Position numbers and translations under genes: made by a program | Part shown: positions 30,965 through 40,101 of the stretch, in pieces | How positions within the stretch are numbered: position 1 is the first letter of the stretch | How the letters are laid out: every line of letters starts with the position of its first letter | Source: an uncultured Treponema sp. | GTDB lineage: Bacteria > Spirochaetota > Spirochaetia > Treponematales > Treponemataceae | Length of the DNA stretch: 64,000 bases | Assembly: GCA_946186185.1 (NCBI GenBank) | Contig: CAMHMJ010000014.1 | Span: 1-64,000 of the forward strand | Direction: 5' to 3' | The notes under the pieces: generated by a model | Seen by the model: the letters and a program-made list of their open reading frames with translations, nothing else | The model's database searches: none | Told to the model about the DNA's origin: nothing

Positions 30965-31673
30965 GAATTATTATATCAACACGCCTGTTATATGCCCTGG
31001 CTTCCGGAGTATCCCCCTGAGCCTTTGGCCGGGTATCCGCATATCCCGAAATATGAAAACGGTTTTCATCAACTCCGTAATCAGCAAGGTAATGAAGAAC
31101 ATTCATTGCACGGGCTGCTGAAAGCTCCCAGTTACTTTCAAACTTCGGATTAAGAAGCACAGGGGTATCGTCCGTGTGACCTTCAATTCTGAAATAACGG
31201 CTTCTAAGTTCATCAGATTTAAAAAACTCAGAAAGACGAAGAAGAGTTTCCCGGGTTTCTTCAATATTAAGGTCGGCACTTCCCTCTTCAAAAAAGTTAT
31301 CAGAAGCAAGGGAAATTACCAGTCCCCGTTCATCGCTTGTAATCGTGATTTTTGAACTTTTTACATCAGGAGCAAAAAGACTAACAGCCTTCTTTTTTGC
31401 AAGACCCAGAGAACGGCCTTTTTCAACAGCAGGAAGGGAATTGATGTTATTTCCAAGATCAGAAAGCTTTCCTGCAGAAAGGGACATACCGCCGTTTGTG
31501 GTTTCCGTTTCATTCATCTGAAGAGACTGTGTAATGGTTGCAAGCTGAGTCGGGTCAATTTCTGACGGGTTGTAAAGCATTACGAAGAAGCAGAGCATCA
31601 AGGTAATCATGTCACCATAGGTACCCTGCCAGGCATTTGACGGTTTCTCAGGCTCCTTTGATTTTTTTCCCAT
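30945..31673 (-). CDS. motB: Flagellar stator protein MotB
   Basis: 242 aa; single TM plus OmpA-like domain (FRIEGHTDDTPV...WELSAARAMNVLHYL). Confidence 0.95.
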   Translation of the reverse strand: MGKKSKEPEKPSNAWQGTYGDMITLMLCFFVMLYNPSEIDPTQLATITQSLQMNETETTNGGMSLSAGKLSDLGNNINSLPAVEKGRSLGLAKKKAVSLFAPDVKSSKITITSDERGLVISLASDNFFEEGSADLNIEETRETLLRLSEFFKSDELRSRYFRIEGHTDDTPVLLNPKFESNWELSAARAMNVLHYLADYGVDENRFHISGYADTRPKAQGDTPEARAYNRRVDIIILDEGHF

Positions 31674-31692
31674 ATTCTAATCCTTCAAAAAC

Positions 31693-32475
31693 TTAGTCCT
31701 TCAATACATCAGCCTCAACGGCTTTTCTTGTAAGAGGATCAAGGTAAGTAAGAAGCTTCTGTCCCATAATACGCGGGTTTTCACCGGCCTGAATGGCAAG
31801 AACGCCTTCAATAATCATTTCCTTGGTTCGCATTTCAAGGGCATTGTGGGCAAGCAGCTTTGTTGAGAACGGCGCAATAAGCCAGTTAGCCATCATGGAA
31901 CCGTACAGGGTTGTAATCAACGCAACGGCCATGTTAGGACCCAGAGAAGATTTATCTTCAAGGTTGTTCAACATACCAATAAGACCCAATACGGTACCCA
32001 TCATACCGAAACCTGGTGCATAACCAGCCCAGGCGTTCAAAAGACCAATCCATTCCATATGACGGGCTTCAATCTGGTTCATTTCGTTTTCCATAATAGC
32101 CCGGATTACGTTACCGTCAGTACCATCGACTACAAGACGAAGACCGTTACGCATGAAAGGCTCATCCAGGTCGTCAAGACCGTCTTCAAGGGCAAGAATA
32201 CCCTCTCGGCGGGCCTTGTTTGAAAGATCCATCATCTTTGTAATGATATTTTTTTCACCAAAATTAGGAATTTTAAAGGCGCGTCCCATAACCTTGAACA
32301 TTCCCAGACACTTTTTAAGCGGAGCTGCGATGAACATGGCCATGAAAGAACCACCAACCGTCATGAACATTGAAGGAATATCGATGATACCGCCCATTGT
32401 ACCGCCAGATGTCAATACTGACATGACGATCATTCCGGCACCACCAACAATACCAATTATCGATGCTATATCCAT
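31693..32475 (-). CDS. motA: Flagellar stator protein MotA
   Basis: 260 aa; WAGYAPGFGMMGTVLGLIGMLNNL...MAVALITTLYGSMMANWLIAP. Confidence 0.96.
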   Translation of the reverse strand: MDIASIIGIVGGAGMIVMSVLTSGGTMGGIIDIPSMFMTVGGSFMAMFIAAPLKKCLGMFKVMGRAFKIPNFGEKNIITKMMDLSNKARREGILALEDGLDDLDEPFMRNGLRLVVDGTDGNVIRAIMENEMNQIEARHMEWIGLLNAWAGYAPGFGMMGTVLGLIGMLNNLEDKSSLGPNMAVALITTLYGSMMANWLIAPFSTKLLAHNALEMRTKEMIIEGVLAIQAGENPRIMGQKLLTYLDPLTRKAVEADVLKD

Positions 32476-32676
32476 TTATAAGACCTCTTGCGAATTGATT
32501 CCTATTTTTTTGCGGTATTCGATTATTTTTTCTATTATTTCAGACGGAGAATTTTTTACAAGGATTTTCTTTCCCGACAACAAGGTGATTGTCAAATCGG
32601 GATTAGTTTCCATACTTTCTATCATGTGCGGATTTACCCAGTAAGTTTTCCCATCCAACCGCATTACTTCAATCAT
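32476..32676 (-). CDS. flbD: FlbD family protein
   Basis: MIEVMRLDGKTYWVNPHMIESMETNPDLTITLLSGKKILV; start at 32676 preferred over the longer track ORF (32727). Confidence 0.9.
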   Translation of the reverse strand: MIEVMRLDGKTYWVNPHMIESMETNPDLTITLLSGKKILVKNSPSEIIEKIIEYRKKIGINSQEVL

Positions 32677-32682
32677 TCTATA

Positions 32683-32711
32683 ATTTTCCACTTTAATTAA
32701 AATAACGTCAA
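32683..32711 (-). promoter_or_regulatory. Candidate promoter of the flbD/motility operon, leaderless spacing
   Basis: TTGACG (32711-32706), 17-bp spacer, GAAAAT (32688-32683), 6 nt to ATG at 32676. Confidence 0.4.
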
Positions 32712-32777
32712 GTATATTTTTTGTCACATTTAAAACTTATTATTGAAATTAACGGAAAATTGGTATATTTTTAAAGT

Positions 32778-33485
32778 ATGGATAGAAAACCGAATATTTA
32801 TATTATTGAAGACGTGCCAGAGATTTCCAGTCTGGTTTCAACCTACCTTACAAAAGCAGAAATGGAAACAAAGGTTTTTCAGACGGCAGAAGATGCTATT
32901 GAATTTCTGACTCCTGAAAATTTTCCAGACCTTTTTATACTTGACTTAAACCTTCCGGGAATGAGCGGTTTTGACTTCCTTGAAAAAATGAAAGAAACCT
33001 ACTCCCGTCATATTCCGGTAATCATTGTTTCTGCCCGGGACAGCGATGAAGACATAATCAAGGGCTTAGGCTACGGCGCCGACGAGTTTGTTACAAAACC
33101 TTTCAGCCCGAAGGTTCTTGTGGCCAGAGTTCAGGCTTACTTGAGACGTGCCAAAGACAGCCACGGTTCTTCCGAAGAATCCATCAGCTTCGGCGAATTT
33201 ACCCTTCTTTTGAACAGCAACGTTCTCAAAAAAGGACAGAAAAAGGTTCCTCTTTCCGTGAAAGAATACGCCGTTCTTGAATATCTCATAAAGCATGCTG
33301 GAACAACCCTTTCTCCGGAAAAAATATACACTTCAATCTGGCAGAGCCAGTTCGGAGACATTACAGCTGTTGCAGTTTACATCCAGCGCCTCAGAAAAAA
33401 GATTGAAGAGGATCCTGGAAGCCCTAGATTCATTAAAACAGAATTCGGACAGGGATATATTTTCCCAAAAGAAGAATTAAAATAA
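32778..33485 (+). CDS. OmpR/PhoB-type response regulator
   Basis: 235 aa; receiver (DLFILDLNLPGMSGFDFLEKM, SARDSDEDIIKGLGYGADEFVTKPFSPKVLVAR) plus winged helix. Confidence 0.95.
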   Translation: MDRKPNIYIIEDVPEISSLVSTYLTKAEMETKVFQTAEDAIEFLTPENFPDLFILDLNLPGMSGFDFLEKMKETYSRHIPVIIVSARDSDEDIIKGLGYGADEFVTKPFSPKVLVARVQAYLRRAKDSHGSSEESISFGEFTLLLNSNVLKKGQKKVPLSVKEYAVLEYLIKHAGTTLSPEKIYTSIWQSQFGDITAVAVYIQRLRKKIEEDPGSPRFIKTEFGQGYIFPKEELK

Positions 33486-33577
33486 TTTTTGAGGAATCCG
33501 GTGCATTTATGCCGCCAGGTATTTTATGTTTTTAAGGATACCGGCTAAAAAAGCGCTCTCCGGATTCAGGAAACGCG

Positions 33578-34924
33578 GTGACAATACGAAAGCAGCTGAA
33601 CTGTTTTTTGAGCGCAATAATCGGTCTTCCGGTTCTTGCCATCGCATTTATCTGCCTTTTCAGATTTTACACTTCCTCTGAAAGGGTATTTAAAAGCGGC
33701 TATAAAAAACTGAAGAATGATACATCCATAACCCTCTCGCGAAAAGATCAGGAAACTATCCAGACAGCAATACGGGATATATCCAAGGAACAGCAGGCCT
33801 GCCTTGTAATCCAGAACATGATTCTGATTTCATCCATTCCGGAGCTGAAGGAGAAAACCTGGATTACGGAAAGCGAACTGTGGGATTTTATTAAATACAC
33901 AAGTCAGGACTATTACTACCAGATTGAAACCCCTCCTCTGATGAATCCGGGACAGAAGGCCTTTCTTTTAAGCCGAATGAACAAAGACCGGGAAATCAAG
34001 GAACGAAAAGCCTTTACGACCTTCACAATTTTTCTCATAATTTTTATTGCGGTATGTACAATTACTGTATTCAGAATTTCACATTCCATTCTTTCATCCA
34101 TCAGAATGCTTGTAAATGAAACCCAGAAAATCGCGGAAGGCAAGCTGGATGAATCCGTAGTAATTACGGAACAGAAGAAAAACGAAATCACCAGCATCAG
34201 TGAAAGTCTTGAAAAAATGCGTCTTTCACTGAAAGAAGCCCAGGAAAGGCGAAACCGCTTTATCATGGGTATCAGCCACGACTTAAGGACGCCGATTGCG
34301 GTTATCAAGGGCTACACGGAAGCCATGTCTGACGGAATTTACAGCACAAAAAAAGAAACCCAGAAGGCACTTAATATCATTACAAATAAAACCAGCCAGC
34401 TTGAATCTATGGTAGACACGCTGATAAATTACGAAAAGCTTTCCAGCAACAAGTGGAAGGTAACAATGGAAGAAGTCTGCATTTCTACCTTCCTGAAAAC
34501 CTTTGCACAAACCTCTCAGTCTACGGGAACGCTTTTCTCAAGAAATGTATCATTTGACATTCAGGTTGACGAAACCACAAAAGCAACCCTGAATATTCAG
34601 CTGGCGCAGCGTGCCCTGGAAAACATATTCAACAATGCGGTTAGATATACGAAAGACGGAGACTCAATTTCAATATCAGCCATTGAAGACGGCACAAATA
34701 TTTATGTATCCATTTCAGACACCGGCTGTGGAATTGCCGCTGAAGATAAAGAAAAGATATTTGAACTGTTTTTCAGAGGCACAAATTCACGCCGAGAAGA
34801 AGGAATGGGAATCGGTCTTTCAGTTGTAAAAAACATCGCAGAAATCCACAAATGGACGATAGAAGTTGAATCGGAACTTGAAAAAGGCACCACCTTCAAA
34901 ATTACCATTCCTAAAAAGATGTAG
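33578..34924 (+). CDS. Sensor histidine kinase (two TM, HAMP, HisKA, HATPase_c)
   Basis: 448 aa; MGISHDLRTPIAVIKGYTEAM; VSISDTGCGIAAEDKEKIFELFFRG; GTG start with AGGAAA SD. Confidence 0.95.
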   Translation: MTIRKQLNCFLSAIIGLPVLAIAFICLFRFYTSSERVFKSGYKKLKNDTSITLSRKDQETIQTAIRDISKEQQACLVIQNMILISSIPELKEKTWITESELWDFIKYTSQDYYYQIETPPLMNPGQKAFLLSRMNKDREIKERKAFTTFTIFLIIFIAVCTITVFRISHSILSSIRMLVNETQKIAEGKLDESVVITEQKKNEITSISESLEKMRLSLKEAQERRNRFIMGISHDLRTPIAVIKGYTEAMSDGIYSTKKETQKALNIITNKTSQLESMVDTLINYEKLSSNKWKVTMEEVCISTFLKTFAQTSQSTGTLFSRNVSFDIQVDETTKATLNIQLAQRALENIFNNAVRYTKDGDSISISAIEDGTNIYVSISDTGCGIAAEDKEKIFELFFRGTNSRREEGMGIGLSVVKNIAEIHKWTIEVESELEKGTTFKITIPKKM

Positions 34925-34944
34925 ATAAACTCTCATGTTCTAAT

Positions 34945-35234
34945 GTCGAGTTATGTAATTTCTACTCCAAAATTGGCTACCGGTCGCGTCCTACGGGTCA
35001 AAAACGCACGCTAGCGTGTTAAGTCGCCTTCGCAACACAGTTGCTCGGAGACTCGCTCAAAATGCTCCACTGGAGCATTTTGCCGGCTTTCAGCCGTCGC
35101 TCCCTATGTTTGTGGCAAAAGAACTCATTAATTGCCGCTTCGCGGCAGCCACAAACAGAGTTTTTTTGCCCGCATTCCGCCAGCATTTATGCTGCACCCT
35201 CCCGCCAATTTTGAGCTAATCTTGCAAACTCAAC
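34945..35234. repeat. About 290-bp intergenic element with terminal inverted repeats and several internal hairpins
   Basis: Left end GTCGAGTTATGTAATTTCTACTCCAAAATTGGC; right end reverse complement GTTGAGTTTGCAAGATTAGCTCAAAATTGGC; internal CACGCTAGCGTG, CAAAATGCTCCA-C-TGGAGCATTTTG, TGTTTGTGGC...GCCACAAACA enclosing GCCGCTTCGCGGC. Confidence 0.7.
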
Positions 35235-35244
35235 CTTCAATCAC

Positions 35245-36558
35245 TTAGATAATTTCCGCAAGGAACTGGTTTAAGAAAATCAGGCCGTCGCGGGACATAC
35301 AAAAGTGTTCTTTTTCCTCTGCCGTATAAAAGCAGGCCTTCCCTTCATTCTCCCATTTTTTCATTACTCGGAAAATACTTTCCGGAATTTCTGAAGAAAA
35401 ACGCTTTCTGTATTCATCAAGGCAGATTCCGTCTTTCTTACGAAGCCCCATCATAAAAAATTCAAAGGAGAGTGTTTCCTGAGTTAAAATTTCCCTTTCG
35501 CAGGGAATATTTTTTGAAAACAGAGTTTCCGGTTCCCTCTGATTAATATTTTCCGTAAAACAAGGCTTCTGAACCTCATCTGGAGAAAAATTTTTCCAGA
35601 AACCCACATACTCACATAAATTCCTTGTATTCGTATACCGGAAACCGCTTACTTTCCCCTCGGCAGTTTCAAAGCTGTAAAAGGAACCCGTCGCTCCGCT
35701 TCCGCAGCCACAATAGCTTTTCAGATTCCAGTAGGTTAGATTGTGCCGGCAGGGCTTTCCGCCTTTAATTTTATAAAAATTTGAAACCTCATACTGTTCA
35801 TAGCCCTGTTCTATAAGAAAATCCCTTCCCTTAAGCCACATTTTATCGGCTTCCTCAAAATCATAGAAGATTTTTCCAGCTGAAAGCATCTTATATAGAG
35901 GAGTTTCTTCTTCGATTGTAAGGGAGTAGAGGGAAATATGAGAAACCCCGTTTTCCGTAAGAATCTTTAAGCCCTCAAGAAGCTCATTTTCCCTCTGTCC
36001 CGGCAAAGCAGCAATCAGGTCAAAGGAAGATTCTTTCTTCCAGTGGGATTTGATAAGTTTTATGGCATTAAGATTGGATTCTCTTCCGCCACGTCTGCAG
36101 GAAGTTTTTAACACAGAATCAGAAAAAGCCTGAAGCCCCGAGGAAATGCGCGTAACACCAAGAAAATCGGCCTGTTCAAGAAGAGAGTCCGTAACATCAT
36201 CAGCATTCATTTCCATTGTAATTTCAGTATTTGAATCAGTGTACGGCATGAAGGATGAAAAAATTGTCTTCAGTGCACTGAAAGGCAAAATGCTTGGTGT
36301 TCCGCCGCCGATATAGACGGTTTTAAGGAAAGCTGATCTGGAAACGAAAGCAGGCTCACTCTTCCCCGTCTGCTCAGCCTCTACGCATCCTTCAGAATTA
36401 GAACAAGGCTCAAGTCTCTGAAGCCGGTATTTTATTTCATTCGAAAGCGCAGCTGCATATTCCTGCATAAAATCGTCGGAAACACCGGTAACGCTGAAAA
36501 AATCACAGTAGGCACATTTTGAGAGACAAAAAGGGATATGAATATAGAGACTATCCAT
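35245..36558 (-). CDS. hemW: HemW-like radical SAM protein (coproporphyrinogen III oxidase family)
   Basis: 437 aa; SLYIHIPFCLSKCAYCDFFS; YIGGGTPSILP; EMNADDVTDSLL. Confidence 0.93.
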   Translation of the reverse strand: MDSLYIHIPFCLSKCAYCDFFSVTGVSDDFMQEYAAALSNEIKYRLQRLEPCSNSEGCVEAEQTGKSEPAFVSRSAFLKTVYIGGGTPSILPFSALKTIFSSFMPYTDSNTEITMEMNADDVTDSLLEQADFLGVTRISSGLQAFSDSVLKTSCRRGGRESNLNAIKLIKSHWKKESSFDLIAALPGQRENELLEGLKILTENGVSHISLYSLTIEEETPLYKMLSAGKIFYDFEEADKMWLKGRDFLIEQGYEQYEVSNFYKIKGGKPCRHNLTYWNLKSYCGCGSGATGSFYSFETAEGKVSGFRYTNTRNLCEYVGFWKNFSPDEVQKPCFTENINQREPETLFSKNIPCEREILTQETLSFEFFMMGLRKKDGICLDEYRKRFSSEIPESIFRVMKKWENEGKACFYTAEEKEHFCMSRDGLIFLNQFLAEII

Positions 36559-37259
36559 TAAAAATACAGGTGAATTTTATTAAGGGGAAAATATTCGAAC
36601 AAAGCGCCGGCCTTAATATCTTTTGAAGAAACCGGTCCCCAGAAACGGGAATCCACAGAACTGTTTCTTACGTCTCCAAACACGAAATATTCATCCTTTG
36701 CCAGTTCCACGGGTTCAAATGACCCTTTTACACCCAGAGAATTGTCCCAGAATGCCGGAGAAGCATTGATGCTGATATTGTAGGGACGGCTTACAAGCTC
36801 AAACTCCGTAAGATAATAATCCTGACCTTCCGGCTTTATGTAAAGGACATAATCCCTCATGTAAACTGAATCACCCGGACCGGCTATAATTCGCCGGATC
36901 TGATTTTCGTTTGACATCCATTTACCGGTATTGGAAGGTTTTACCTGATTTGCAGTAAAAAACAGCACAACATAATCAAAAACCGTTCTGGCGGTTGAAA
37001 TTGAATCCTTGTTTCCCGGGCTTACAAGAACAACATCACCTCTTTTGAAGTTCTTCTTTAATGGAGAAAAAAAAGTGCAGGAATTAACCGGAAAATCCGG
37101 CTGCATTGAAAGAGATTTCTGTCTTACAGGGAAAACAAGAAAATGAAGTATAAGATTTATTAAAATAATTACCGTCAGAAAGAACACGGTAAAGGAAAAT
37201 ATTTTCTGTCTGAATTCTTTTTTAATTTCGTATGAAAGGTCATAGAGCTCTTTATTCAT
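36558..37259 (-). CDS. lepB: Signal peptidase I
   Basis: S26 pattern (SMQPDFPVNS, RGDVVLVSPG, RRIIAGPGDSVYM, YFVFGDVRNSSVDSRFWGPV); start MNKELYDLSY at 37259. Confidence 0.88.
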   Translation of the reverse strand: MNKELYDLSYEIKKEFRQKIFSFTVFFLTVIILINLILHFLVFPVRQKSLSMQPDFPVNSCTFFSPLKKNFKRGDVVLVSPGNKDSISTARTVFDYVVLFFTANQVKPSNTGKWMSNENQIRRIIAGPGDSVYMRDYVLYIKPEGQDYYLTEFELVSRPYNISINASPAFWDNSLGVKGSFEPVELAKDEYFVFGDVRNSSVDSRFWGPVSSKDIKAGALFEYFPLNKIHLYF

Positions 37260-37265
37260 AGGAAA

Positions 37266-37294
37266 ATAATAGCATAAACGAAAAATGAGGGCAA
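37266..37294 (-). promoter_or_regulatory. Candidate lepB promoter, leaderless spacing
   Basis: TTGCCC (37294-37289), 17-bp spacer, extended TGC-TATTAT (37271-37266), 6 nt to ATG at 37259. Confidence 0.55.
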
Positions 37295-37322
37295 TAATCA
37301 TTTTGACCGTAACCTAAAGCGT

Positions 37323-37351
37323 TTGACCTGATTTATTTTATTGAATATAAT
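37323..37351 (+). promoter_or_regulatory. Candidate smpB promoter, leaderless spacing
   Basis: TTGACC (37323-37328), 17-bp spacer, TATAAT (37346-37351), 8 nt to ATG at 37360. Confidence 0.65.
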
Positions 37352-37359
37352 TAGTTGTT

Positions 37360-37821
37360 ATGGGTGAAGACAGGAAAATTATTGCCGAAAACAGACAGGC
37401 TCGCTTCAATTATTTTATTGAAGAAAAAATCGAATGTGGAATCGCGCTGGAAGGAACAGAAGTAAAATCCGTAAAGAACGGAGCAATTTCGTTCCCGGAT
37501 GCTTTTGCCGAGATTTCCAACGGTGAAGTGTTCGTAAAAAACTTTCACATCTCGGAATATTCCTATTCTTCAATATTTAATCACGATCCGGACAGGCCAA
37601 AAAAACTGCTTCTCCACAAGGAAGAAATTAAGCGTCTGACCAGAAAAACTGAGGAGAAAGGCTTTACGCTGATTCCCCTTGACTTTTACCTTAAAAATGG
37701 CCGGGTAAAAATGACTCTGGGCTTATGTAAGGGTAAAAAACAGTACGATAAAAGAGAGACCATAAAAGAAAGAGATATAAACCGCGAAATTCAAAGAGAG
37801 TTCCGCAAAAGCATGGAATAA
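37360..37821 (+). CDS. smpB: SsrA-binding protein
   Basis: 153 aa; IAENRQARFNYFIEEKIECGIALEGTEVKSVKNG; KMTLGLCKGKKQYDKRETIKERD. Confidence 0.97.
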   Translation: MGEDRKIIAENRQARFNYFIEEKIECGIALEGTEVKSVKNGAISFPDAFAEISNGEVFVKNFHISEYSYSSIFNHDPDRPKKLLLHKEEIKRLTRKTEEKGFTLIPLDFYLKNGRVKMTLGLCKGKKQYDKRETIKERDINREIQREFRKSME

Positions 37822-37838
37822 CGGAGAAAGAAACCGAA

Positions 37839-38834
37839 TTGAGAGAATTTTTCAGGAACAAAAGTTCCCATAAAAAAAATATTTTCCTCATTTTTTTTGT
37901 GATGATGAATATTTTTGTTTATCCGGAAAATTCCAGCATCGAATATTACGGTGTTTTCTCCCCTGACGCTGACAAAAACATGATAAAAATGACTGACGAC
38001 CTGTTCTTTGCTCAGCTTTCAGAAATGAACATTCAGCTTAATGACAAAAGAATGCTGCCCGGTTCTACAGCACTCACCTCTTCTGAAATCGATTTTTCAG
38101 GAGCCCAGGAAAAGGCCATGAGCTTTTATGTAGAGATAAAGCGAAAAGGTGATGCCTTAAGCAAGTGGAACTGCACAATTTTTCTGAAAAACAATTCCAC
38201 CCAGAATATTGCAAGCTATAACCGGGAGTACGATTCCTACTATAAAATACTTATGGATTCAAAAGCTTCCCTCAAGGGAATTTTTCAGGAGCTTTTACAG
38301 TCCTCTGAAGCAGGAAGTGTTGCCGCGTCCCCTCAGCAAAGCAAGGCCATCACAGAAAACAGCAGCACAGGAAAAAGCTTTCAGGAAAATGAAAAAGATA
38401 ATAAAAATGCAGAGCTTACACGAAATCAGCCCGGTCAGGCTTTAACCATGAGTTCAAATATTACTGAAAATATTTCGGGAACATGGCTTGGAGAAGAACA
38501 CATCGATAAAATCGTAATTTTAAAAGGCGGAAGGGGCTTTATAATCCTTAAAAACGGTTCTTCGATGAATGTGTCCATAAATCAGGCAAAAAAAGAGGAC
38601 GGCGAGATTATATTCCTTGTTAAACAGGTAAGCCATGCAAACGCTTCTTATTTCCCTGAAATTCCAAGAGCAAAGGCCCTGGAAGAAGCGGTAAAAGCAG
38701 CTCCGATTGAATACAAGCTGGTTTTAACAAATGAAAACACCCTGCAGGGAACAAAAACAACCCTCATCGAAAATAAGGCTGGAAGCGAAATCATCCAGGG
38801 GAACATTGATGTAGCCTGGAAGAAATTAAACTAA
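37839..38834 (+). CDS. Hypothetical secreted protein
   Basis: 331 aa, TTG start with GGAGAAAG upstream; hydrophobic N-terminus; no recognised family. Confidence 0.6.
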   Translation: MREFFRNKSSHKKNIFLIFFVMMNIFVYPENSSIEYYGVFSPDADKNMIKMTDDLFFAQLSEMNIQLNDKRMLPGSTALTSSEIDFSGAQEKAMSFYVEIKRKGDALSKWNCTIFLKNNSTQNIASYNREYDSYYKILMDSKASLKGIFQELLQSSEAGSVAASPQQSKAITENSSTGKSFQENEKDNKNAELTRNQPGQALTMSSNITENISGTWLGEEHIDKIVILKGGRGFIILKNGSSMNVSINQAKKEDGEIIFLVKQVSHANASYFPEIPRAKALEEAVKAAPIEYKLVLTNENTLQGTKTTLIENKAGSEIIQGNIDVAWKKLN

Positions 38835-38908
38835 AGGTAACAAAAACTTTTCACTCATCGCCAATTTTTGATACAAAAAAAAATCCGGACTACTATTTAA
38901 AAATACGG

Positions 38909-39478
38909 TTACAAAGAAACAGCACCTTTCCGCAAAACCTTCCAGCCCCCCTCTTCCAGTTTAACGATTGTTGAAGGCACGGAAGATTCTGAATCCCCGT
39001 CACGGACTATGAGTTCTACTTCCGGTAAAAATTCTTCTATTATTTCACTTTCTTTTGTAAGCACAGGATTTCCGCTTCGGTTCACGCTAGTAGAATAAAT
39101 TGGATAACCGGTTTCCCGGATGACGTTTCTAAGCCACTCTTCGCCAGGACAGCGGACGGCAACGGTTTCATATCCGCTTTCGGTCTTAAAACTTTCATTA
39201 CATTCAAGAATAATTGTGAGGGGACCCGGCCAGAATTTTAAAAGCTCCTGGGGTATTTCCTGATCTGAAAGCTTTTTTACGCTTTCTACTGAATCAATCA
39301 AAACAATGAAGGGCTTATTTTCTTCCCTTCCCTTAATTTTTCGTATTTTTTCGCCGCTTTTTCCAATAATCGAAGAAAATCCATATACTGTATCCGTTGG
39401 CAGAATACAAACCTTTCCTTCCCTTAAAGCGTTTGAAGTAATTTCTATTGAGTTTTCATCAGACTTGAAGCACATCAT
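38909..39478 (-). CDS. Sua5/YciO/YrdC family protein (threonylcarbamoyl-AMP synthase-like)
   Basis: 189 aa; ILPTDTVYGFSSIIG, KGREENKPFIVLI, VAVRCPGEEWLRNVI, STSVNRSGNP. Confidence 0.9.
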   Translation of the reverse strand: MMCFKSDENSIEITSNALREGKVCILPTDTVYGFSSIIGKSGEKIRKIKGREENKPFIVLIDSVESVKKLSDQEIPQELLKFWPGPLTIILECNESFKTESGYETVAVRCPGEEWLRNVIRETGYPIYSTSVNRSGNPVLTKESEIIEEFLPEVELIVRDGDSESSVPSTIVKLEEGGWKVLRKGAVSL

Positions 39479-39956
39479 AAACAGGAATTCCTTTTACAAC
39501 CGGTTTTGCTTTAGAAGAAAAACTAAACTCTCCCCTGCTTATATTTATCAGAATCATTATTAGCAGAGAAAGAAGTCCTATTGTAAGGGCAATTATTTTA
39601 CAAAGGCTTTCAGAAAGATAGGTACAGGGAATACTTTTTAATTCAGTTCCCGTATCGTAAATTGGAGTAAAGGCTGGTTTTAAGCCGGTTATTTTTACAA
39701 GCTTTTCACCTTCTGAAACGTAATCAAGGCGGCGGGCATAGGCAGCAATAACATCCTTATCCTTTGAGAGAGCATCATATTCTAGGCGAAGTTCATTATT
39801 TATGGACTGAATCTGATCCGTTCTCCGAGCAATTTCCTTCTTCTGTTCAAGAAGCTGGCTGTAACACCAGATACCGTTCTTCCCGGCAAAAAAGGAGATA
39901 GCTGCATAGGCAAAGGTTGTAATCAACAACGCCAAAAGAAAATTTATACGTTTCAT
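39459..39956 (-). CDS. FtsB/DivIC-like short membrane protein
   Basis: 165 aa; N-terminal TM, GIWCYSQLLEQKKEIARRTDQIQSINNELRLEYDALSKD coiled coil. Confidence 0.6.
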   Translation of the reverse strand: MKRINFLLALLITTFAYAAISFFAGKNGIWCYSQLLEQKKEIARRTDQIQSINNELRLEYDALSKDKDVIAAYARRLDYVSEGEKLVKITGLKPAFTPIYDTGTELKSIPCTYLSESLCKIIALTIGLLSLLIMILINISRGEFSFSSKAKPVVKGIPVYDVLQV

Positions 39957-40101
39957 TATAATTTATTATCGACAGATATTTTTATTTTCTTAAAGCGAAA
40001 ATATATGTTATAATGTTTTTATTATAGAAAAAACCGCTATGGAATTTGACCTTTTTTGCCGATAATTAAAGAGTAAAAAAATCAAATTCGAGAGGAATTT
40101 T

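Noticed and set aside
35016-35219. Plus-strand 67-aa ORF in the 290-bp element
   Set aside because: Entirely within the hairpin-rich repeat; no homology or SD.
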